Of a DNA stretch of 64,000 bases, positions 9,004 to 15,463 are shown one piece after another. The notes under the pieces were generated by a model. It had not been told where the DNA came from, made no database searches, and saw only the letters and a list, made by a program, of their open reading frames with translations. Within the stretch, counting starts at the first letter, position 1. Every line of letters starts with the position of its first letter. The stretch lies in contig NZ_LIYH01000003.1 in the NCBI RefSeq assembly GCF_001905885.1, positions 372,001 through 436,000 of the forward strand. The letters are read 5' to 3'. This DNA comes from Streptomyces sp. CB03234. Lineage in GTDB: Bacteria > Actinomycetota > Actinomycetes > Streptomycetales > Streptomycetaceae. Position numbers and translations under genes: made by a program.

Positions 9004-10773
9004 ATGCGGCTGCGCGCACTGCTGGAAACCGATGCGCTGGGGCTGCGGCTGCTCGGCGGCGAGGACGAGCTGGACCGCACGGTCCGCGGCGTGATGACGA
9101 CGGACCTGCGTGACCCCAGCAGGTACCTCTCCGGCGGAGAGCTGGTGCTCACCGGCCTCGCCTGGCGGCGGGACGCGGCGGACTCCGAGCCCTTCGTCCG
9201 GATCCTGGCCGGCGCCGGTGTGGCGGGCCTGGCGGCCGGCGAGGCGGAACTGGGCGCGATCCCCGACGATCTGGTGCAGGCGTGTTTGCGCCACCGGCTC
9301 CCACTGTTCGCAGTAAACGAGTCGGTTGCGTTCGCAACGATCACTGAGCATGTTGTTCGACAGGTGTCGGGCGAACGGGCCGGTGATCTCGCGGCTGTCG
9401 TCGATCGCCACAGAAGGCTGATGACGTCCGGCCCGGCGGGCGGCGGACCGGAGGTCGTTCTGGACCTGCTCGGCTCCGACCTGGACCTTCGCGCCTGGGT
9501 ACTGTCGCCGACCGGGCGTCAGATCGCGGGCGCCGGGGCGCCGTTGCCCGCCGAGCTGGGCGCCGCCCTCGCCGCGGAGCACCTGGCCGCCACGCGCACC
9601 GGGCGGCGCGGCCCGCACCGGGCGGTCGCGCGTGGAACGACGTACTCGCTCTTCCCGATCCGGAACACCGGGCGCGGTGCCGCCCCCGCCTCGCGGGACG
9701 TGCGCGAGAGCGTGCTGTCCGACTGGCTGCTGGCCGTCGAGGCGGACGCCGGTGACTGGCCGGCCGCCCGGCTGGACCTGCTCCAGGGCGTCACCCAGCT
9801 GATCGCCGTGGAGCGCGACCGGCGGGACGCGGCGCGTACGGTACGGCGCCGGCTGGCGCAGGAGGTCCTGGAGCTGGTGCAGACGGGCGCCGCCCCGGCC
9901 GAGATCGCCGCACGCCTGCGGGTGGCCGCGCCGGTACTCCTGCCGGGGCTCGGGACCGCGCCGCACTGGCAGGTCGTGGTGGCCCGGGTCGAGTGGGGTG
10001 AGGGCGGTACGGGCGCGCCGGGCATCGAGGCCGGTCCGGTCGCCCAGTCGCTGCTGGAGGAGATCCTGGTCGACCCGGCGACCTCCGGCCCCGACTCGGC
10101 CGACCGCATCGCGGTGGCCCACACCGGCGACGAGGCCATCGCCCTGGTGCCGCTGCCGGCCGTGCCGGATTCTCCGGAGGCGGAGACGGCGCTGGAGGCA
10201 GCGGAGGCGGCGGCTGGGCCGGGGGCCGAGCCGGAGTCGGAGGACGACGAGAAGGGCCCGGTCATCGACGGCGGCGCCGGGCTGCACGCGGACGCCCTGC
10301 TCGCCGCCGTGCGCGGCCCGCTGTCGGCGGGCCTGGACGGTGACGGTCGCCTCACCCTGGGCGTGAGCGCCGCCGTTCACTCGGCCGAGGGACTGCGCGG
10401 CGCCCTGGAGGAGGCCCGGCACGCCCGGCGTGTGGCGGCGGCGCGGCCGGGGCGAGTGTGCGCGGCGGGCCACCACGAGCTGGCGTCGCACGTGCTGCTG
10501 CTGCCGTTCGTGCCGGACGACGTACGGCGGGCGTTCACGGCTCGGCTGCTGGACCCGCTGCGCGACTACGACCGGCGCCACCGCGCGGAGCTGATCCCGA
10601 CGCTGGAGGCCTTCCTGGACTCCGACGGCTCCTGGACCCGCTGCGCCAGCCGGCTGCACCTGCACGTGAACACCCTCCGCTACCGGGTGGGGCGGATCGA
10701 GCAGCTGACGGGGCGTGACCTGTCGCGACTGGAGGACAAGCTGGACTTCTTCCTGGCGCTGCGCATGTCCTGA
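9004..10773 (+). CDS. pucR: PucR-family transcriptional regulator of purine catabolism
   Basis: 589 aa. The N-terminal PucR domain (about residues 1-120) begins MRLRALLETDALGLRLLGG and contains RYLSGGELVLTG. The middle GGDEF-like region is divergent, with an acidic Ala/Glu-rich insert near residue 400. The C-terminal PucR helix-turn-helix (about residues 520-585) reads TLEAFLDSDGSWTRCASRL then HVNTLRYRVGRIEQLTGRDL. Such proteins activate purine degradation genes. I start at the ATG at 9004; the frame is open upstream but the conserved domain begins here. Divergent transcription from the dehydrogenase operon makes that operon the likely target. Confidence 0.92.
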   Translation: MRLRALLETDALGLRLLGGEDELDRTVRGVMTTDLRDPSRYLSGGELVLTGLAWRRDAADSEPFVRILAGAGVAGLAAGEAELGAIPDDLVQACLRHRLPLFAVNESVAFATITEHVVRQVSGERAGDLAAVVDRHRRLMTSGPAGGGPEVVLDLLGSDLDLRAWVLSPTGRQIAGAGAPLPAELGAALAAEHLAATRTGRRGPHRAVARGTTYSLFPIRNTGRGAAPASRDVRESVLSDWLLAVEADAGDWPAARLDLLQGVTQLIAVERDRRDAARTVRRRLAQEVLELVQTGAAPAEIAARLRVAAPVLLPGLGTAPHWQVVVARVEWGEGGTGAPGIEAGPVAQSLLEEILVDPATSGPDSADRIAVAHTGDEAIALVPLPAVPDSPEAETALEAAEAAAGPGAEPESEDDEKGPVIDGGAGLHADALLAAVRGPLSAGLDGDGRLTLGVSAAVHSAEGLRGALEEARHARRVAAARPGRVCAAGHHELASHVLLLPFVPDDVRRAFTARLLDPLRDYDRRHRAELIPTLEAFLDSDGSWTRCASRLHLHVNTLRYRVGRIEQLTGRDLSRLEDKLDFFLALRMS

Positions 10774-10813
10774 CGTAACGTCATTACACCAACAGAGAGC
10801 GACACACATCGTG

Positions 10814-11791
10814 ATGTCCGGACAAACGGACACCCCGGCAGATCTCCAGGCGCGCACCCCGGCGGACACCCCGGCAGATCTCCAGGCGGGCACCGCGGCG
10901 GACCTCCAGACGCGCCCCCCGGCGGACACCCCGGCAGATCTTCAGGCGGGCACCCCGGCAGGGACCACGGTGGGCACCCCGGCGGACCCCCTCCGCGGCG
11001 ACTGCGCGAACTGCTTCGGGCTGTGCTGCGTCGCGCTGCCCTTCGCCGCCTCCGCGGACTTCGCCGTCGGCAAGCCCGCCGGCACGCCCTGCGCCAACCT
11101 GGCCGCCGACTTCCGGTGCGGCATCCACGACCGGCTGCGCGACCGGGGCTTTTCCGGCTGCACGGTGTACGACTGCTTCGGCGCCGGCCAGAAGGTCTCC
11201 CAGGTCACGTTCGCCGGCCGCGACTGGCGGCAGGACCCGGACACGGCGCGGCGCATGTTCGCCGCCTTCCCCGTCGTACGGCATCTCCACGAACTGCTCG
11301 CGTACCTCACCGAGGCGCTGGCGCTGGAGCCCGCCCGTTCCCTCCACGGCGAGCTGCGGCCCGTCCTCGACGAGACCGAGCGGCTCACGTTCCTCCCCCC
11401 GGAGGAGCTCACCGCCCTGGACCTGGACGCGCACCGCCGCATCGTCGGCGACCTGCTGCTGCGGGCCGGCGAACTCGCCCGGTCGGGCATCCCCGGCGCC
11501 CTCGGCAAGAAGAAGAACCGCCGCGGCGCCGACCTCATGGGCGCCCGCCTCAAGGGCGCGGACCTGCACGGCGCCAACCTGCGCGGCGCCTACCTCATCG
11601 CCGCCGACCTCACCGGCGCCGACCTGCGCCGGGCCGACCTCCTCGGCGCCGACCTCCGCGACACCCGCCTGGCGGGCGCGGACCTCACCGGCGCGCTCTT
11701 CCTCACCCAGCCCCAGCTGAACGCCGCGAAGGGCGACGCGCTCACCACGCTGCCCCCGGCGCTGGAGCGCCCGGCGCACTGGGGCCGCTGA
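10814..11791 (+). CDS. Pentapeptide-repeat protein with Cys-rich domain
   Basis: 325 aa in three parts. Residues 5-60 are low-complexity tandem units of the type TPADLQAGTPAD. Residues 60-125 hold eight Cys in an arrangement like YkgJ metal-cluster domains: CANCFGLCC, an isolated PC, then RCGIHDRL and GCTVYDCFGAGQ. The last third (about residues 235-300) is a run of A(D/N)LXX pentapeptides such as ADLHGANLRGAYL, which form a right-handed beta-helix. It starts 40 nt after pucR. GTG at 10811 is an alternative start; neither has a strong ribosome site. Function is unknown; metal binding is an inference from the Cys pattern. Confidence 0.82.
   Translation: MSGQTDTPADLQARTPADTPADLQAGTAADLQTRPPADTPADLQAGTPAGTTVGTPADPLRGDCANCFGLCCVALPFAASADFAVGKPAGTPCANLAADFRCGIHDRLRDRGFSGCTVYDCFGAGQKVSQVTFAGRDWRQDPDTARRMFAAFPVVRHLHELLAYLTEALALEPARSLHGELRPVLDETERLTFLPPEELTALDLDAHRRIVGDLLLRAGELARSGIPGALGKKKNRRGADLMGARLKGADLHGANLRGAYLIAADLTGADLRRADLLGADLRDTRLAGADLTGALFLTQPQLNAAKGDALTTLPPALERPAHWGR
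10828..10985 (+). repeat. In-frame degenerate tandem repeat, 36-bp unit
   Basis: The 5' coding end of the pentapeptide-repeat gene contains copies of a 36-bp unit (ACACCCCGGCAGATCTCCAG plus a variable GC-rich half), with some shortened units. The length is a multiple of three, so copy-number change keeps the frame. Confidence 0.8.
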
Positions 11792-11814
11792 ACCGGCCGT
11801 GACGATTCATGGTT

Positions 11815-11828
11815 TCCTGAATTCAGGA
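11815..11828. promoter_or_regulatory. Palindromic ArsR-type operator
   Basis: TCCTGAATTCAGGA is a perfect 14-bp palindrome 20 bp before the arsR start codon. TATCGT at 11836-11841, 7 bp before the GTG, could be the -10 box, so the palindrome sits over the -35 to spacer region. That is the right place for autorepression by the adjacent ArsR protein. Confidence 0.65.
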
Positions 11829-11848
11829 TTCTGTGTATCGTCCACGTC

Positions 11849-12184
11849 GTGTTGAATCTCGCCCAGGACATCGAGGTGCTGGCCCGGTTCGGCCGCGCCC
11901 TCGCCGACCCGATCCGCTGCCGGCTGCTGCTCGCCCTGCGCGCGGCTCCCGCCTACCCGTCCGACATGGCCGACGCCCTCGGGATCTCCCGTACGCGCCT
12001 GTCGAACCATCTGGCCTGCCTGCGCGACTGCGGACTGGTCGTGGCCGTACCCGAGGGCCGCCGCACCCGGTACGAGCTGGCCGACCCCCGGCTGGCCCAC
12101 GCGCTGGACGACCTGCGTGCGGCCGTGGTGGCGGTCGCCGACGGCGGCACGTGCCAGGACGCCGAGTCGAGCGGCTGCTGCTGA
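11849..12184 (+). CDS. ArsR-family metal-responsive repressor
   Basis: 111 aa. A winged helix-turn-helix of the ArsR/SmtB family: ALADPIRCRLLLALR, then ISRTRLSNHLACLRDCGLV as the recognition region, then a wing EGRRTRYELADP. Cys residues occur in the DNA-binding helices (Cys 34 in IRCR, Cys in LAC and RDC) and in the tail CQDAESSGCC, candidate ligands for a soft metal, as in CmtR-like sensors. There is no ribosome site, and a possible -10 box 7 bp upstream suggests a leaderless message. It overlaps the CDF gene by one base (TGATG), so the two form an operon under its control. Confidence 0.9.
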   Translation: MLNLAQDIEVLARFGRALADPIRCRLLLALRAAPAYPSDMADALGISRTRLSNHLACLRDCGLVVAVPEGRRTRYELADPRLAHALDDLRAAVVAVADGGTCQDAESSGCC

Positions 12185-12936
12185 TGGCCACGGACACATC
12201 GCCCCTACCGGCCCCGGCACGCCGCGAGGCCCTGGCCCGTCGCATACGCCTGCTGGTCGCCGCCACCATCGCCTACAACGCGGTCGAGGCGATCGTCGCC
12301 CTCACCGCGGGATCCCTCGCGTCCTCCTCCGCCCTCGTGGGCTTCGGCCTTGACTCGATCGTCGAGGTCTCCTCGGCCGCCGCGGTGGCCTGGCAGTTCT
12401 CGGCCCGTGAGCACGCCGTGCGCGCGGCGCGGGAGAGGAGGGCGCTGCGGATCATCGCCGTGTCGTTCTTCGCGCTCGCCGCCTTCGTGACCGTGGACGC
12501 GGTCCGCGCGCTCACGGGCGGCGGGGAGGCGGAGTCGTCCGCTCCCGGCATCGTGCTGGCGGCCCTGTCGCTGGCGGTCATGCCGTTCCTGTCCGCCGCG
12601 CAGCGGCGCGCCGGCCGGGAGCTGGGATCGGCCTCGGCGGTCGCCGACTCCCGGCAGACGCTGCTGTGCACCTACCTGTCCGCGGTGCTGCTGGTGGGCC
12701 TGGCCGCCAACACCACGCTCGGCTGGGCGTGGGCGGATCCGCTGGCCGCGCTGGCCATAGCGGCGATCGCGGTCAAGGAAGGCCGGCGGGCGTGGCGCGG
12801 CGACGGCTGCTGCGCCCCGGCCGGGCTGACCTCGCTCACGGCCGCGACCGGGCCGGCGGCGGCTGGCGCGTCGGCGGGCGCGTCGGCGGCCGAGGACGCC
12901 TGTGGCTGCGCCCCGGGGTGCGGCTGCTGCGACTGA
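12184..12936 (+). CDS. CDF-like cation transporter with Cys-rich tail
   Basis: 250 aa with about six transmembrane segments in the cation diffusion facilitator layout. The metal-site helices differ from the standard His/Asp pattern: helix 2 reads GFGLDSIVE where zinc transporters have DALHSLLD, and helix 5 reads ADSRQTLLC where they have DALHLRSD. The usual His and Asp are thus replaced by Asp/Glu and by Gln/Cys. The cytosolic C-terminal domain is missing; instead an Ala/Gly linker ends in CGCAPGCGCCD. Overlap with the ArsR gene indicates co-expression and metal-induced efflux. The changed ligands suggest a thiophilic metal, but this is inference. Confidence 0.85.
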   Translation: MATDTSPLPAPARREALARRIRLLVAATIAYNAVEAIVALTAGSLASSSALVGFGLDSIVEVSSAAAVAWQFSAREHAVRAARERRALRIIAVSFFALAAFVTVDAVRALTGGGEAESSAPGIVLAALSLAVMPFLSAAQRRAGRELGSASAVADSRQTLLCTYLSAVLLVGLAANTTLGWAWADPLAALAIAAIAVKEGRRAWRGDGCCAPAGLTSLTAATGPAAAGASAGASAAEDACGCAPGCGCCD

Positions 12937-13010
12937 CCCGCGTTCACTCCTTCGACGGAACCCCGGCGGTGGCGGGAAGCCGCGCCGACGCGGAACGCCG
13001 GGCCCTGATT

Positions 13011-13024
13011 GTGAATCAATTCAC
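13011..13024. promoter_or_regulatory. Short inverted repeat upstream of the TPR-like gene
   Basis: GTGAAT-CA-ATTCAC, perfect 6-bp arms, in an AT-rich patch of an otherwise GC-rich 170-bp gap. TTGTGA within it could also be a -35 box. Possible operator or promoter for the downstream gene. Confidence 0.35.
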
Positions 13025-13106
13025 CTGACCCCCTTGGCCGGGCGTGCCGTTCCGTGCTGAGATTCTCCGGACCCAACAGCTCAATGGCGTGCTCGGGGAG
13101 GGCAAT

Positions 13107-13883
13107 GTGGCGCATACCGCCATGTCTGGTTCCGGAACGACCGCAAGCGACGATCCCCTCCAGACCGCGGTATGGCGGCTGCGCTCGCGCGGCTGTTGGA
13201 CCGACGCGGCCGCCCTCCTCGCGCCCGGCGCGCACGACCCCGCCGTCGCCCTCCAGCGCGCGTCGCTGCTGATCGAGCGGTGCCTGTACACCGAACAGGG
13301 CTGGGCCGAGGCGGAGGACGCCCTGCGCGTGGCGGAGGCGCTCGCCCACGACGACGAGGAGCGCGGCGCGGCCGCCTGCGAACGCGGCTACCTCGCCTAC
13401 GCGTCGACCCTGCTGGGCGTACGGGACCGGGCCGACGAGGCGCGGGCCGCGCTCGGCCGGGCGGCGGCGCTCATCGCCCCGTCCGCGCCCGGCCGCCCGC
13501 TGCTGGACTTCCGGCGCGGCCTGATCGCCCAGAACCTCGGCGACTCCCCGCAGGCCGCGCGCGCCGCGTACCACCGCGCCCACGCGGGCGCCACCGCCCA
13601 GGGTGACGCCCTGCTGCTCTCCTCCACCTGGCGGCACCTGGCCGGACTGGCGCTGCGCGACGGGGAGTTGGCGGAGGCCCGGCACGGCTTCGCCGAGTCG
13701 CTGCGGCTGCGCGAGGAGCTCGGCTACCTGGTCGGTACGGCCCCGGCGCTGGCGGCCCTGGCGGACACCGAACCGGAGCCGGAGGCGGCGCGGCTGCGCG
13801 CGGAGGCGCGACGGCTGTTCCAGCTGCTCGGCGGCGTACCGACGTGGCTGGCGGCGCGGCTGGCACCACCGGCGGCGGCCTGA
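13107..13883 (+). CDS. Hypothetical TPR-like helical repeat protein
   Basis: 258 aa, almost entirely alpha-helical, with degenerate TPR-like pairs: AEAEDALRVAEALAHDDEE, ADEARAALGRAAAL, QAARAAYHRAHAGA and AEARHGFAESLRLREELGY. I see no signal peptide, membrane segment or catalytic motif. I chose the GTG at 13107 because GGGGAGG sits 5 nt upstream; the frame also opens at 13044 without a ribosome site. Probably a protein-binding scaffold; no specific role can be assigned. It stands alone, with a tandem repeat immediately downstream. Confidence 0.75.
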   Translation: MAHTAMSGSGTTASDDPLQTAVWRLRSRGCWTDAAALLAPGAHDPAVALQRASLLIERCLYTEQGWAEAEDALRVAEALAHDDEERGAAACERGYLAYASTLLGVRDRADEARAALGRAAALIAPSAPGRPLLDFRRGLIAQNLGDSPQAARAAYHRAHAGATAQGDALLLSSTWRHLAGLALRDGELAEARHGFAESLRLREELGYLVGTAPALAALADTEPEPEAARLRAEARRLFQLLGGVPTWLAARLAPPAAA

Positions 13884-13885
13884 GG

Positions 13886-13987
13886 GCGTTGCGCGCAGGC
13901 GTCTGCCGGAAGGCGCTGCGGGCAGGCGTCTGCCGGAAGGCGCTGCGGGCAGGCGTCTGCCGGAAGGCGTTGTCAGAGGGCTCTGCC
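13886..13987 (+). repeat. 27-bp tandem repeat of hairpin units
   Basis: Three full copies (13886-13912, 13913-13939, 13940-13966; the last two identical) plus a decayed partial copy. Each contains GGCAG-GCGT-CTGCC or a close variant, a 5-bp stem with a 4-nt loop. They fill the gap between the TPR-like gene and the SUKH gene and have no spacers. Possible transcript-end or mRNA-stability element. Confidence 0.8.
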
Positions 13988-14000
13988 ATGATCAGGTGCC

Positions 14001-15443
14001 ATGAGTGACACCACCTTTGACCAGGCACACGCGGCGGTAGCGGCCCTCCGCGCCCGGGGACTCGTCGTCCTCGACGGCATCCCCGACAGCGACCTCGACC
14101 GGTGGCCGGTCCCCGTGCCCGAGGAGGTCCGCGTCGTGCTGCGCGAGATAGGCGGCGTGCGGGAGGGCGACGTCCGGTACGAGTTCGGGCCGCGCGGCTT
14201 CGCGGGCGACCGGTGGTGGCTCGGAGACTTCCCCGACGACGGGACGTCCCTGGTCGTCGGCGTGGGCGGCGCGAACTGGGGCCCCGTGCTGCGGTCCGAA
14301 GGGTGGGGCGAGGACACGCAGTTCGTGGTCGAGGCCCCGTCGTTCACGGCCTGGCTGCTGACCCTGGGGACCGAGCGGTCCGCCCCGAAGGCGTCCGTCG
14401 CGGCCATCCCGTCGATCGAGGCCGCCGAGGGCCCGGACACGCAGCTGGCGGCCCTGGTCGCCGGTGGTGACTCACTGACCGACGTGGTCGACCTGTGGGC
14501 GCTGCCGGACCATCCGTGCCGGGTGGTGTGGGAGCCGTACCACTCCCTGGACTACGAGACCGCCGACACCGGTGGCAGCGATACGGAGTGGGAGCTGGTC
14601 GGCGGGGGCCGGGCACTGCTGCTGCGCAGCCTCCCCAGCGGGGACTTCCTGGACCGCCCGGTGCGGCGCCACCGCGTACCGGCGGACGCGGCGCGGCTCG
14701 CCGTCGCCGAACTGCGAGCCCTGGCCGACGCGCACCCGGCCCATGTGACGCTCGATGCGGGCTGCGACGACACGGAGATGGACACCTGGGCGGTGCCCGT
14801 ACCGGACGACATCCGCACCGTCCTGCGCGAGGTCGGCGGCGTGCGGATAGCCGGTCTGCCCCCGCTGCGGCTGCTGCCGGGCGCGCCGGAGCACACCGTC
14901 GACCCCGAGGTGCACCGCATGCTGGGCGGCGACGGAACCTACTGGCCGGTCGCCCGCGTGGAACGCCCCTTCAGTACGGCGCTCGCGCAGATCCGTATCG
15001 ACCCGGACACCGGCGAATGGGGGTACGCCGTCTCCATCCCCACCGACCACCAGCTCGCCGGCGAACCGGAACTGTCCCTGCTCGCCGAGTCGTTGCCCCA
15101 CCTGCTGCTGACGGTCGCGCGCATCGCCCGCGACGCGGCGGCCACCCCGGACTTCCCCGGCCACGTCCGGTCCGCCACCAGATGGTTCACGCCCAACACC
15201 GGCGAGCCCTGGACACGCCCCGCCCCGGCCACCGAGTGGGCGGGCTCCCCCGACCCCCTGCGCGCCGCCCTGGCCGGCCTGCCGCCCGGTACGCACGTCG
15301 CCGACCTGCGGGACTCCCCCATACCGACCGACCTGTGCTTCTACCGCTCGCATGCCTGGTTCTACGGCCCCGACTCCCTGGACCGGCTCCATTTCGTGGC
15401 CGGCGGGCGGCTGGTGGCGGCGATCCCGAAGATACCCGGGTGA
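14001..15443 (+). CDS. Tandem SUKH (SMI1/KNR4-like) domain protein
   Basis: 480 aa. Two segments carry the SUKH signature of a short helix after a VPVP motif: WPVPVPEEVRVVLREIGGV near residues 34-52 and WAVPVPDDIRTVLREVGGV near residues 258-276, about 225 residues apart, so the protein is an internal duplication. SUKH proteins often act as immunity proteins against secreted toxins or as cytosolic binding modules. No toxin gene is adjacent. The start ATG has only a weak AGG upstream. It converges on the TPR/STAND gene, sharing a hairpin at the stop codons. The domain call rests on the motif pattern only. Confidence 0.72.
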   Translation: MSDTTFDQAHAAVAALRARGLVVLDGIPDSDLDRWPVPVPEEVRVVLREIGGVREGDVRYEFGPRGFAGDRWWLGDFPDDGTSLVVGVGGANWGPVLRSEGWGEDTQFVVEAPSFTAWLLTLGTERSAPKASVAAIPSIEAAEGPDTQLAALVAGGDSLTDVVDLWALPDHPCRVVWEPYHSLDYETADTGGSDTEWELVGGGRALLLRSLPSGDFLDRPVRRHRVPADAARLAVAELRALADAHPAHVTLDAGCDDTEMDTWAVPVPDDIRTVLREVGGVRIAGLPPLRLLPGAPEHTVDPEVHRMLGGDGTYWPVARVERPFSTALAQIRIDPDTGEWGYAVSIPTDHQLAGEPELSLLAESLPHLLLTVARIARDAAATPDFPGHVRSATRWFTPNTGEPWTRPAPATEWAGSPDPLRAALAGLPPGTHVADLRDSPIPTDLCFYRSHAWFYGPDSLDRLHFVAGGRLVAAIPKIPG

Positions 15444-15463
15444 AAGGGATGGACCCCTTTCAC
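15440..15463. terminator. Bidirectional terminator between convergent genes
   Basis: GTGAAAGGG and CCCTTTCAC, perfect 9-bp arms around a 6-nt loop. It overlaps the stop codons of both the SUKH gene and the TPR gene, so it can end both transcripts. Confidence 0.75.

Noticed and set aside
13886..13987. Possible CRISPR array
   Set aside because: Repeats are head-to-tail without spacers and no cas genes are present.
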